A model generated the notes under the pieces. The model was given only the letters and a program-made list of their open reading frames with translations. It did not search any database and was not told the origin of the DNA. Below, piece by piece: positions 1-7,933 of a stretch of 64,000 nucleotides of DNA (its first letter is position 1; every line of letters starts with the position of its first letter). The position numbers and the translations under genes were made by a program. The DNA is taken from assembly GCF_014650555.1 (NCBI RefSeq), contig NZ_BMVE01000014.1:140478-204477 (forward strand), in the 5' to 3' direction. The stretch comes from Streptomyces goshikiensis. GTDB lineage: Bacteria; Actinomycetota; Actinomycetes; Streptomycetales; Streptomycetaceae.

Positions 1-142
1 CGACGCGAACGCCGTCGGCTGAGTCGGTGTACTCGTACGTCCCCATGCTCTGGTCGGTGCGCCGGACGGAGTCCTGGCGCACCACCACGTGGGCTCCCGT
101 GTATTGGACGGTCGACGAGACCGTGGTCCAGCCATCGATCAT
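1..142 (-). CDS. Nudix-like protein, 5' part only (runs off the left edge)
   Basis: Reading leftward from an ATG at 142, the frame gives about 47 residues beginning MIDGW and is still open at base 1. Its opening residues (SSTVQYTG, DSVRRTDQS, YEYTDSADGVRV) match the decayed minus-strand copy at 7685-7828, so it belongs to the same family. The pattern (short beta strands, then a segment leading into a presumed Nudix fold) is what I remember of actinobacterial Nudix hydrolases, but the Nudix box itself would lie outside the window. The family call is therefore an inference. Confidence 0.55.
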   Translation of the reverse strand, partial: MIDGWTTVSSTVQYTGAHVVVRQDSVRRTDQSMGTYEYTDSADGVRV

Positions 143-343
143 GCCGACTCCTTCGTCTGGGGCCGCCTTACGGGCTGGAGGGCGAAGGCTGCTCGGCGGG
201 CGACCTGCCTGTCTGGCGAAGCACGGTGACGCGGTGAACCGGTGTGGAGCGTGTATGAGGGCATGGCACTCCCAAGGTGGTGAGGGTGGTCTTGCGGGTC
301 CCGAAGGCCCCAGGCTCACGCGGGCCCGTGTGGCGCGGTCGGG

Positions 344-1504
344 TTAGGGCTGGCGGGGCCGTTCGTAGGGCTGGAAGCGGGCGGGCGGGTGGTCGAGGGG
401 GAGGGCAGGGTCCCAGGCCGTCAGGCACTGGGCGCTCGGCACGAAGAGCGGCTGGGGCAGTGCGTCGGCGGGCCAGAACCTCCAGGACCCCAGGGCTTCC
501 TCACGCTGGTGGGGGGTGCCCGTCCAGCGGGTGACGAGGACGGGGACCGTGATCCGGACGACGTCGCCCACCCGGTCCAGGAGTGTGCCGAGCACCTGCA
601 CGGCATCGGGGTCGGCCACGATCCCGGCCTCCTCGTGGAGTTCACGGACAGCGGCCTCGGCAAGGCTCTCGCCTGGCTCCACAGTTCCGCCGGCGAGCTC
701 CCAGGCTCCGCGGCGGTGCAGCCCAAGCAGGACGCCCTTCGGGCTGGGGACGATCACGCCGACGCCCAGCGCGGCCGTCGGTGCCGGTGGAGCGCTGCTG
801 CGTGGGCGGCTCGGTACCCGCTCGGGGCGACGGGCAGAGTAGAGCCGGTAGGAGACAGGGCTGTCCGGCTGCGGGGAGTCGATCGCGGTGACCGACTCCA
901 TGATGAGGCCGCGCTCGCCGAGGAGGTCCTCCCACAGCTGCGGAGTCAGCGTCCACATGTTCACACGATGGTCCTCGATGGTGCCGGGCAGCCGCAGGAT
1001 CTCGGGCCGAGCAGCTACCTGGGTAGCGGGGCCGACCCCGGCGGAGTTCGTGTGCAGCGCGGAGAAGAGCAGGCGCCCGCCGGGCCGAAGAGCGTTCGTG
1101 AGGGCGGGCAGGAGCCGGGCCGGGTCCAGGTACGGGACCGAGCAGACGGAGTAGATCAGGTCGTACGGATCTGAGTCCCGCAGGTGGTCCACGGCGTCCG
1201 CGCACACCAGGCGCAGGCCCGGAGTCTGCGGGTATCGGGCCAGAGCACGCTCGTGCTGCGTGGGGGAGGCGTCCACGGCGGTGACGTCGGCGCCCGCGGC
1301 GGCCAGTCGGGCGGCATGCCGTCCCAGACCGCTGCCGAGGTCGAGGACCCGCAGTCCCGATACCTCGCCGAGGACCTCGATTCCGGGCCCGGCGCCCTCG
1401 ATTCCCCAGTTCCACTGCTCCAGTTCGGGCGGCTCGATCCCGCGGGCCATTTGGTGTCTCCCGTAGGTGTTCCACATTGCGACGGTGTCCCTCTCGGTGG
1501 TCAA
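344..1504 (-). CDS. Fusion protein: class I SAM methyltransferase + Nudix hydrolase
   Basis: About 386 residues with two domains. Residues ~35-200 are a class I methyltransferase: the SAM-binding motif LDLGSGLGRHAARLAAAG is followed by an acidic strand end (VTAVDAS). Residues ~240-370 are a Nudix hydrolase with a near-perfect box (GTVEPGES, then RELHEEAGI). I prefer a TTG start at 1504 because GAAGGAGG sits five bases upstream; a longer TTG start at 1522 has no site. It is the last gene of the operon, 30 bases after the preceding methyltransferase. The Nudix part should hydrolyse a nucleoside-diphosphate-linked compound, but its substrate and the methyl acceptor are unknown. Confidence 0.85.
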   Translation of the reverse strand: MTTERDTVAMWNTYGRHQMARGIEPPELEQWNWGIEGAGPGIEVLGEVSGLRVLDLGSGLGRHAARLAAAGADVTAVDASPTQHERALARYPQTPGLRLVCADAVDHLRDSDPYDLIYSVCSVPYLDPARLLPALTNALRPGGRLLFSALHTNSAGVGPATQVAARPEILRLPGTIEDHRVNMWTLTPQLWEDLLGERGLIMESVTAIDSPQPDSPVSYRLYSARRPERVPSRPRSSAPPAPTAALGVGVIVPSPKGVLLGLHRRGAWELAGGTVEPGESLAEAAVRELHEEAGIVADPDAVQVLGTLLDRVGDVVRITVPVLVTRWTGTPHQREEALGSWRFWPADALPQPLFVPSAQCLTAWDPALPLDHPPARFQPYERPRQP

Positions 1505-1534
1505 CACGTCCTCCTTCAGCAAGCGGGGCGGGGG

Positions 1535-2113
1535 TCAGGGGCGCAGGGCGAAGCAGCGGAGCACGTCGAGGTCGGCGGTCTGGACGCTGAACCAGCCGGA
1601 GGTGAGGAGCTCGGTCTCGGCGGGGCTGATCCCGAGGCTGTGGAGGGGGTCGGTGTCCTCGCGGCGGCCTGCGATTTCGGTGACTACCCAGAAGATCCCT
1701 CCGGGCGCGAGGAGGTGGCGGACGCGGCTGAGGAAGGCCCCCTTGTCGTCCATCCACCGGTAAACCAGACGGCAGGTGATGACCGCGTACGCGGGATCCG
1801 GCAGGGCCGTGAGGTCGCCGGTGGTGATATCGGCGCACCGCCATGCCGGCTCTGAGCCGGGCCGTGCGTCATGGGACGCGGCGAGGTCTACGGCTGTGGG
1901 GGAGATGTCGATGCCGGTGGTGCGGTATCCACGCTCGTGGTGAAGGTGGCGGGCCAGGGAGCCGTCACCGAAGCCGACGTCGAGGGCCGGACGCCCGCGG
2001 CCGGCGCCGAGGCGCTCGTCCATCAGGCGTGCCTCGGCACCGTCGAGGTGCCGGTACCGGCGGCCCCCGGACCACAGCGCCTCCCAGTAGTCGGCATTCA
2101 CGATCGTCGTCAC
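1535..2113 (-). CDS. Class I SAM-dependent methyltransferase
   Basis: 192 residues, a small stand-alone methyltransferase. The SAM motif is LDVGFGDGSLARHLH near residue 45, followed by TGIDIS and a later ALPDPAYAVITCRLVYRW segment typical of motif II. The GTG start overlaps the stop of the upstream MFS gene by four bases, so translation is probably coupled. No substrate domain is recognisable. It is distinct in sequence from the methyltransferase half of the next gene, so the pathway would have two methylation steps or two subunits. Cytoplasmic. Confidence 0.85.
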   Translation of the reverse strand: MTTIVNADYWEALWSGGRRYRHLDGAEARLMDERLGAGRGRPALDVGFGDGSLARHLHHERGYRTTGIDISPTAVDLAASHDARPGSEPAWRCADITTGDLTALPDPAYAVITCRLVYRWMDDKGAFLSRVRHLLAPGGIFWVVTEIAGRREDTDPLHSLGISPAETELLTSGWFSVQTADLDVLRCFALRP

Positions 2114-3405
2114 GATGCTCCTTCACGGGCGGGCGGCACGGCGGTCCGCGCGAGCGGGGAAGGCATCTCCCGCAGCGCGCGGACGGGGGAAAGGATGAGG
2201 AGGACCACGGGGACGGTCTGGAGGACCGCGCCGACGGCGAGGGTGCCGCGTACGCCCAGGAGGAGAACCAGAGCGCCGGCGACCGCCGCCGCGACGGGTC
2301 GGACTCCGGCGGTCAGTGTGGTGCTCGCGGCCTGCATGCGGCCCTGGAAGCGTGGCTCGCACAAGGTCTGCCTCAGGGACCTCTGGCTCGTCCCGGAGGC
2401 CGTCGCCCAGAACAACTGCGCTGCCAGCGCCGCTGCGAGGACGATCTGCCAGATGAGGCCGGGTCCGGCCAGCAGCAGGGGGATCTGGGTTAGCGGGCTG
2501 ACAGCGAAGCCAATGATGATCGTCGGTCCGATGCCGATACGGTAGGCGACGCGCGGGGCGAGGAGCGCCCCGGCCAGACTGCCGGCCCCACCCACCCCCA
2601 TCATCACGCCGAACGAGCTCGGGGACATGAGCAAGCTGGTCAGCAGGTAGTACGCCCAGTACGTGTTCATGATCGCGAGGCCGAAGCTCAGCGTGGACAG
2701 GGCAGCGATCACCGTACGGATGGTGGGCTGCCCGGCCACGTAGCGCAGGCCCTCACCGATGTCCCGCGCGAGGCTGCGGCGGCCCCCGGCCGGTGCGGCG
2801 GCCGGCTCGGGCGTGCGGATGCGCCACACGAGAAACGCGGAGACGAGGTAGGACAGGACGTCGGCGAGGATCGAGCGGGCGGCGCCGACGGCGCCGACCA
2901 GCGCGGCGCCCACGTTGCTGCCCGCGCTGTCTGCCACCGACGAAGCGGCGCCCAGCCGCGAGTTCGCGTGCTGCAGCAGGTCAGCCTCGACGAGGACAGG
3001 CAGATAGCTGATGGACGCCGAACTGTGCACGATCTTGGCGATGCCGAGTACGACGGCCACCGCGTAGAGCTGGCCAACGCCGAGCACCCCGGCGAAGGCC
3101 GCGGCCGGAATCGTCGCGAGGACTGTGGCAGCGGCGAGGTCCGCGGTGATCATCAGAGGGCGCTTGGCATGCCGGTCCGAGAACGCGCCGGCCGGGAGCG
3201 CCACGATGGCGTTCGGAAGCTGGCCAAGGAAGGCGAGCAGCGCGATCTGGGTGGTGGAGGCATCGAGATCGAGCACGGCCAGGGTGGGGAGGGCGACGGT
3301 GCTGACCGCCGAGCCTGTCAGGCTCGCGCACTCGCTGCCGACGAGACGCCGCAGGTCCGGGGAGACGCGCTTCCGGACCTTGGCCGGCTGGGTGGAGGTC
3401 GTCAC
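2110..3405 (-). CDS. Major facilitator superfamily exporter
   Basis: 431 residues with about twelve hydrophobic segments. The loop after the second segment carries an MFS motif A form (GAFSDRHAKRPLMI). The overall pattern, with a short basic N-terminus (KVRKRVSPDLRRLV), resembles the macrolide-efflux/DHA-like MFS of actinobacteria. It lies between the Nudix and methyltransferase genes and overlaps both by four bases. In this setting it most likely exports the operon's product or gives immunity to it. Substrate unknown. Confidence 0.88.
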   Translation of the reverse strand: MTTSTQPAKVRKRVSPDLRRLVGSECASLTGSAVSTVALPTLAVLDLDASTTQIALLAFLGQLPNAIVALPAGAFSDRHAKRPLMITADLAAATVLATIPAAAFAGVLGVGQLYAVAVVLGIAKIVHSSASISYLPVLVEADLLQHANSRLGAASSVADSAGSNVGAALVGAVGAARSILADVLSYLVSAFLVWRIRTPEPAAAPAGGRRSLARDIGEGLRYVAGQPTIRTVIAALSTLSFGLAIMNTYWAYYLLTSLLMSPSSFGVMMGVGGAGSLAGALLAPRVAYRIGIGPTIIIGFAVSPLTQIPLLLAGPGLIWQIVLAAALAAQLFWATASGTSQRSLRQTLCEPRFQGRMQAASTTLTAGVRPVAAAVAGALVLLLGVRGTLAVGAVLQTVPVVLLILSPVRALREMPSPLARTAVPPAREGAS

Positions 3406-3875
3406 CCGGTCTCACCACCCGGCAGCTGTGGGGCGATGACGTTCGCGTAGAGCTGGCCGGTGGCGAAATGGGTCAGGACCTGGTGCGTGAACGGATGGCA
3501 GTCGGGCGGCGGCGCAGCAGGATCCACCCACACGAGTTTGCTGTGCGTCTGCGGCTCGCGGTTGTACGGGGTGCCCTCCCACTCCCGCACCGTGAAGACG
3601 GCGCCGATCACCCGTTCACCGTCCGCCGCGTGGAAGTGGGTCAGCTGGCAAAACCGCAGCCGGTCCGGGGCGAGGCGGATGCCGACTTCCTCGGCGAGCT
3701 CGCGCGCCGCACCCTCGTCAAGGAACTCGCCTTCCTCCAGGCGACCCCCGACCACGGTCAGCATCCCGGGGGAGTGCCACGACGTCTCCCGGTGCCGCAC
3801 GGTCAGGACCCAGCCGTCGCCGGGGCGCTGGAGCAGGACCATGACGTTGCCGATACTTCGGTGTACGGCGCTCAC
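3402..3875 (-). CDS. Nudix hydrolase
   Basis: 157 residues. The Nudix box is GGRLEEGE followed by RELAEEVGI near residues 40-62. The C-terminal part (VFTVREWEG, then HSKLVWVDP, then FTHQVLTHF) matches a subgroup common in Streptomyces that also occurs as the decayed copy at 15417-15870. The much longer open frame upstream is antisense noise. The start is a GTG at 3875 that overlaps the kinase stop (GTGA). It follows the kinase directly, so a kinase-Nudix pair acting on a nucleotide-like or phosphorylated intermediate is plausible. Confidence 0.87.
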   Translation of the reverse strand: MSAVHRSIGNVMVLLQRPGDGWVLTVRHRETSWHSPGMLTVVGGRLEEGEFLDEGAARELAEEVGIRLAPDRLRFCQLTHFHAADGERVIGAVFTVREWEGTPYNREPQTHSKLVWVDPAAPPPDCHPFTHQVLTHFATGQLYANVIAPQLPGGETG

Positions 3876-4759
3876 GGCCGTTCCTCCCTCATGAGGCGGT
3901 CCAGGGTCCGCCGGCCCCGGGCCGTGACGAGCTCGTCTCCGTTGTCCGGACCCCAGGCCATGCAGTTGACCGCGTCCAGCGCGGTCAGACAGCGCAGGGC
4001 TTGACGCTCGGCGTCGGTGAGAGACCGCCCGTAGCCCCGGAAGAACGCCTTCTCGCGGTCCGGATGGTCGGCCCACTGGGTGGCTGTGAGGATGACGAAG
4101 TCCTGCACACGGGCCGCCGGCCTGGCCCGCTCGAAATCGATGGGCGCGAGCACGCCCTCGGACACCATCCAGTTCCTGGGCTGGTTGTCGCCATGGATGT
4201 AGCCGACGGGAACGGGGCCGACGCGGCGAAGCCGGGCAGCGTGGTCCCGGATCAGCTGCCGCTCGTCCTCGGTCAGCCGGCCCCCGGCGCGAGCGAGATA
4301 CCTCTCTGCTCCGTCTGCAGCGGCGTCCGGGGAGGCTTCGGCCTCGACCCGATCGGAGCGGCCGAGTTCCCCGGCCTCGTGAAGCCGGGCACACAGCACT
4401 CCTGCCTGCTGGTGCACCGCCCGCCACTCGACGGTGTCCAGGCCGAGCTCCTTCGCCGGGGCGCCGGGGACCGCGGTGAGCAGCATGACCAGGTCCCGGG
4501 CCTGGCTGTCGACGAGCTGCGGTGCCCGGCTGTGCCCCAGGACAGGAACGACATGACGGTACGCCCGGCTCTCCCGCATGTAGAACTTCTCGCTGGGCGA
4601 GACCTTCAGGTACCAGGAGACCCCGCCGATTCCCTCCAGCTCCCACACCCGGGAGCGGTCCCAGTCGTGCGAGGCGTCACGTACCGCCGCGACGGCCCCG
4701 ATCCGTTCCTCAGCCCAGCGCAGCAGCAACGCGGGCAGAGTCTCCGGCGTCTGCTTCAC
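3872..4759 (-). CDS. APH/choline-kinase-type phosphotransferase
   Basis: 295 residues. The kinase catalytic loop is clear (YIHGDNQPRNWM, i.e. HGDxxxxN), followed by the metal-binding IDFERAR. The N-lobe has a plausible ATP-binding Lys (WYLKVSP). This family phosphorylates small molecules (aminoglycosides, choline, homoserine, hydroxyurea). The GTG start overlaps the stop of the 25-residue ORF upstream (GTGA), and its own stop overlaps the Nudix start, so it sits in the centre of a tightly coupled operon. It could be a resistance enzyme or a biosynthetic kinase; the operon position favours biosynthesis. Confidence 0.88.
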   Translation of the reverse strand: MKQTPETLPALLLRWAEERIGAVAAVRDASHDWDRSRVWELEGIGGVSWYLKVSPSEKFYMRESRAYRHVVPVLGHSRAPQLVDSQARDLVMLLTAVPGAPAKELGLDTVEWRAVHQQAGVLCARLHEAGELGRSDRVEAEASPDAAADGAERYLARAGGRLTEDERQLIRDHAARLRRVGPVPVGYIHGDNQPRNWMVSEGVLAPIDFERARPAARVQDFVILTATQWADHPDREKAFFRGYGRSLTDAERQALRCLTALDAVNCMAWGPDNGDELVTARGRRTLDRLMREERP

Positions 4760-4833
4760 GCTGCGCTTCCCTCCATGGACGAGGCGAGTGCACGCCGGCC
4801 GAGCACCTCGGCCGCGTTGTGGAAATCAGGCAC
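4756..4833 (-). CDS. 25-residue ORF coupled to the kinase gene (possible precursor or signalling peptide)
   Basis: A GTG at 4833 opens 25 codons ending in a TGA that overlaps the kinase GTG (GTGA). A GAGGGAGAA site lies just upstream of the GTG. The peptide begins MPDFHNAAEVLGRR and ends ASSMEGSAA: an acidic/hydrophobic start, a central RR and a small-residue tail with two Ser. It occupies the only gap between the exporter and the kinase, which would otherwise be unexplained. It may be a RiPP-like precursor, a leader peptide for translational coupling, or chance. The ribosome site and the exact overlap are seen; the role is inferred. Confidence 0.5.
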   Translation of the reverse strand: MPDFHNAAEVLGRRALASSMEGSAA

Positions 4834-4899
4834 GGGCTTCTCCCTCGGTGAGGTGCGGCCCGCCGCTTCGCGCGCGGGCCGCAGGGGCAGGCGAGGTGG

Positions 4900-6789
4900 T
4901 CAGCGGTCCTCGGAGAGCGCGAGGAGCTCCGCGAAGGTCCCACCGCCGTGGACAAGATCGTCAAAGCGGCCCTGCTCAGAGATGCGGCCGTCTTCCATCA
5001 CGACGATGTGGTCCGCGATCTTCGTGTTCTCCAGGCGGTGGGTGACCATGATGGTGATCCGGTCGGCGGCGATCGCTTTGATCTGTTCGAAGATCAGGTG
5101 CTCACCGCGAGGGTCCATCTGGGAGGTCGGCTCGTCCAGGATCAGCAGCTCGGGCTGGCGGTACAGGGCGCGGGCGCATGCCTCGCGCTGCCACTGGCCG
5201 CCGGAGAACTCGACACCTCCCCAGATGTCGCGGGCCTGGAGGCTGTCCAGGCCGTTGGGCAGTTCTTCGATGGCTTCGCGCAGGCCGACCGCGTCGATGG
5301 CCTCCCACACGGGGCCGTCGTCGTGGGTGCGGGGCTGGCCGAGGGTGATGTTCTCACGCACCCGCAGCGGCCACCTGGCGAAGTCCTGCGGGACCAGGCC
5401 GGTGCGGCGCCAGACGCTGACCGGGTCGGTGGCGGCAAGGTCGCTCCCATTCCAGGTGACCCGGCCTTTGTCGCTCAGGTAGATCCCCGTGAGCAGTCGC
5501 AACAGGGTCGACTTCCCCGAGCCGTTCGCTCCGACGACTGCGAGGATCTGCCCGCGCTCCAGGGTGAGGGAGACGCCGTCCACCGCGGGGCGGTCCTTGC
5601 CTGGGTACTGGTAGACGACCTCTTCGAGCCGGATTTCCTCGACCGGGCCGGTGATCTCGTGCGGTCCGCGCTGGGGTGTACGGGCGGCGGCTTCGTCGAG
5701 GAAGGACTGCATGTCGCTGAGGTAGAGGCTGGTGTGGAAGATCGCGGCGCCGTTGATGACGACCTGGGAGAGGGCGGCGAGTGCGGTCTGGACGGCGATG
5801 ACGGCCGTGGCAGCGATCGCGGGTTCGATCCTGCCGGTCACGGCAAGCCAGGCGAGCGCACCCCAGGTCGCCAGGAGGAACACGCCGCCGGCCAGCGCGG
5901 AAAGCAGGGAGATCCTCAGGGTCCGGGGCGCGGCGGCCAGGTTCCTGCGGTCGCACCGGTCGGACAGGGCCCGGTACCAGTAGACGAGGTAGTCGGTCAT
6001 CGAGTTCGCGCGGACCTCGTCGCCGTACTGGGAGGCCGTGGCCCACCAGCGCATCATTCCGCGCACGTTCCTGTCGGAGATGTTGGAGTAGTGGATCTCG
6101 TAGTCGACGCGGGCGGTCAGGACGGCGCCGATACCGGCCGGGAGCACGGCGAGGAGCAACAGAGGCAGCATCATCACGTTCAGCAGGGACAGGACGCTGC
6201 CGGCGGTGACCAGGCGGATCAGGGAGGACATGAAGCGCTGGGCGTCGGTGACCATCACGTGGGTGCGGACCACCCCCATCTCGGCCGCTTCCTGACGGTC
6301 GGAGAAGCCGTCCCCGGCATAAGCGGCGGCCTCGACCCGGCAGACCGCCTCGACCAGGGCACTGTCCGTCTCCGAGGTCAGCCGGGGAGTGATACGCCGC
6401 TCGGCGTAGGTGGCCACGGCCCCCGAGACACGGTTCATCGTGGCGGCGAGCGCGACCACGAGCAGCGCGGGCAGCGCCCCGTGAAGACGGTCCCTGGCGC
6501 TTCCAGCGCCGAGTACGGGCCCCATCGCGCGGGCGGTGGCGGCCAGCAGCACCGCGGCGGATACGCCCGTGATGACCTGGCACCCGATCAGGAGCCGGAC
6601 GGCCTGCCGGTCGGTCCGCCACGACAGGCGGCCGATCCGGGCCAGGACGGAAGGGAGCGTGGCGCACATCTTCCGGAAGGAGACCTCAGCGAGCGGATTG
6701 ACGGAGTACTGCCCGCTGTAGGTGATTTCCGCCGGCGGCGGCGGGGGCGGTGTGTCGGCCGGTTTGCCGTGCAGTCCGGATGTGGTCAT
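4900..6789 (-). CDS. ABC exporter, fused membrane and ATPase domains
   Basis: 629 residues. The N-terminal ~340 residues hold about six membrane segments of the type I exporter fold. The ATPase domain follows, with Walker A GANGSGKST, a signature reading FSGGQWQRE instead of LSGGQ, Walker B LLILDEPTSQMD and switch His in VTHRLEN. The N-terminus carries a proline-rich stretch (TPPPPPP). An ATG at 6789 follows a GGGGGA site. It is the first gene of the seven-gene operon and lies beside a palindrome at 6853-6864. Likely exports a small molecule or peptide made by the operon; a homodimer is expected. Confidence 0.9.
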   Translation of the reverse strand: MTTSGLHGKPADTPPPPPPAEITYSGQYSVNPLAEVSFRKMCATLPSVLARIGRLSWRTDRQAVRLLIGCQVITGVSAAVLLAATARAMGPVLGAGSARDRLHGALPALLVVALAATMNRVSGAVATYAERRITPRLTSETDSALVEAVCRVEAAAYAGDGFSDRQEAAEMGVVRTHVMVTDAQRFMSSLIRLVTAGSVLSLLNVMMLPLLLLAVLPAGIGAVLTARVDYEIHYSNISDRNVRGMMRWWATASQYGDEVRANSMTDYLVYWYRALSDRCDRRNLAAAPRTLRISLLSALAGGVFLLATWGALAWLAVTGRIEPAIAATAVIAVQTALAALSQVVINGAAIFHTSLYLSDMQSFLDEAAARTPQRGPHEITGPVEEIRLEEVVYQYPGKDRPAVDGVSLTLERGQILAVVGANGSGKSTLLRLLTGIYLSDKGRVTWNGSDLAATDPVSVWRRTGLVPQDFARWPLRVRENITLGQPRTHDDGPVWEAIDAVGLREAIEELPNGLDSLQARDIWGGVEFSGGQWQREACARALYRQPELLILDEPTSQMDPRGEHLIFEQIKAIAADRITIMVTHRLENTKIADHIVVMEDGRISEQGRFDDLVHGGGTFAELLALSEDR

Positions 6790-6850
6790 CGGGTCCCCCT
6801 GGATTGCCGTTCGGATGCTGTCGCAAGCTCAACGACAGCCGATGATTTTT

Positions 6851-6867
6851 CGAACACATGTGTTTCG
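6851..6867. promoter_or_regulatory. Palindromic operator candidate upstream of the exporter operon
   Basis: AACACATGTGTT (6853-6864) is a perfect 12-base palindrome, flanked by CG and TCG, about 65 bases upstream of the exporter ATG in an unusually AT-rich patch. The size and symmetry suit a dimeric repressor such as a TetR or MarR family protein. No such regulator is encoded nearby. Confidence 0.4.
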
Positions 6868-7158
6868 GTCGGCCATGAAACCCCGGAATGAAGCGCCTCT
6901 TGGATCGTGGGAGCTACACCGACCCGTGCCCTGCAACGCCTGTGTCACTATGGGCGGTTGGCCGAATCGCCGAGGGTTTCAGGCGTCGCAAGGGCGCGGG
7001 CGGGTTGGGGCCGATCGGGCTGGGCGGGCTTGTAGAGTTCGAGGCTTCTCGTACTCCACGGACCTCTGTGGAGCAGACTGTGCACGTGCCCGTTGGCCGC
7101 CTTCGAACGGCCGGTCTCGGCGGAATCCCCCTTCGTGGCGACATGGGGGTGAGCAGCT

Positions 7159-7495
7159 GTGGCGATCACTGCTTCCGACATCGCGGGCGTGCTCGCCGCG
7201 TACCTGGAGCGCTTCCCTCAGGACGCCGGTCAGCTGACGGAGTCGCTGCGTCTCCTGACCGAAGGTCAAGGGCTCGCCTGCCGCCGAACCTTCCCGATGC
7301 ACGTGACCGCCGGAGCCCTGCTGGTACGGGACGGCGGCGAGGTCTTGCTGATCGAACACCGCGCGTACGGGATCACTTTGCAGCCAGGTGGGCATCTCGA
7401 AGCGGCCGATACCACGCTGCTCGGAGCCGCCCTGCGAAAGCTCTCCGAGGAGACCGGAATCGACCCCGAGCTGGTCGTCCGGGCCCGGCCTGGCG
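7159..7495 (+). pseudogene. Nudix hydrolase, 5' half of a rearranged gene
   Basis: From a GTG at 7159 the frame reads about 112 good residues: an N-terminal helix, the strand HVTAGALLVRDGGEVLLIEH, and a Nudix box (GGHLEAADTTL, then LRKLSEETGI). In the box the usual catalytic RE is RK. After ELVVRARPG the family similarity stops and the frame continues as low-quality sequence. The missing 3' half lies immediately downstream but inverted. The gene is therefore broken by an inversion and has probably also lost a catalytic residue. Confidence 0.7.
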
Positions 7496-7499
7496 CTCT

Positions 7500-7665
7500 G
7501 CCTGCTCCAACGGGTACCAGGCGGCCCCCGTCACCTCGGACTCCTGGATGCGTCCAACCTCCGCTGCGGCCGTCGCGAAGGCATAGCCGGTGTCCAGGTG
7601 GTAGTGGGCTGGCTCATCCTTCGCGGACCTGGCCGCACCTACCCGAACTCGACATATGCGGGGTG
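7500..7665 (-). pseudogene. Inverted 3' half of the Nudix gene starting at 7159
   Basis: The minus strand reads KDEPAHYHLDTGYAFATA, then EVGRIQESEVTGAAWYPLEQ, the C-terminal half of the Nudix subgroup whose N-terminal half is at 7159-7495 on the plus strand. Just before this segment the reading frame slips (an EFG-type strand is out of frame), so it has decayed further. Turning this ~170-base segment over would rebuild the order expected for one gene. Confidence 0.6.
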
Positions 7666-7684
7666 CGCCGGGAGGGGGCGCGCG

Positions 7685-7828
7685 GGCTACGACGCGCACG
7701 CCTTCGGCGGAGTCGACGTACTCGTAGGTCACCTCGCTCTGGTCGCTGCGCCGGACGCTGTCGCGGCACACCACCCGGACGCCGCTGTACTGGGCGGTCG
7801 ACGAGATCGGGCTCCAACCATCAATCAT
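7685..7828 (-). pseudogene. 5' fragment of a second MIDGW-type Nudix-like gene
   Basis: An ATG at 7828 opens MIDGWSPISSTAQYSGVRVV, then SVRRSDQS and YVDSAEGVRVVA, a paralogue of the partial gene at the left edge of the window (1-142). After ~48 residues it runs into the inverted Nudix 3' half and the rest of this gene is missing. The two copies sit on the same strand on either side of the seven-gene operon. Confidence 0.6.
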
Positions 7829-7933
7829 GATCGGTTCCTCCTTCGAGGGGGTTGCGGACAGCACGGACCGGCCGCGGGCGCGACGGCGGCGGCCTAAGAC
7901 GCGTGGTCGGGGCTGGAAGGGCGGGAGCGCGAG

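Noticed and set aside
3402..4646. Nudix gene read as a 414-residue fusion from 4646
   Set aside because: The first ~250 residues are the out-of-frame shadow of the kinase gene. The GTG at 3875 with a GTGA overlap fits the operon.
4948..6891. A 647-codon open frame on the plus strand opposite the ABC exporter
   Set aside because: Pure antisense shadow of a GC-rich gene: Gly/Asp/Val-rich low-complexity residues, no motif and no ribosome site. The exporter on the minus strand has all its ATPase motifs.
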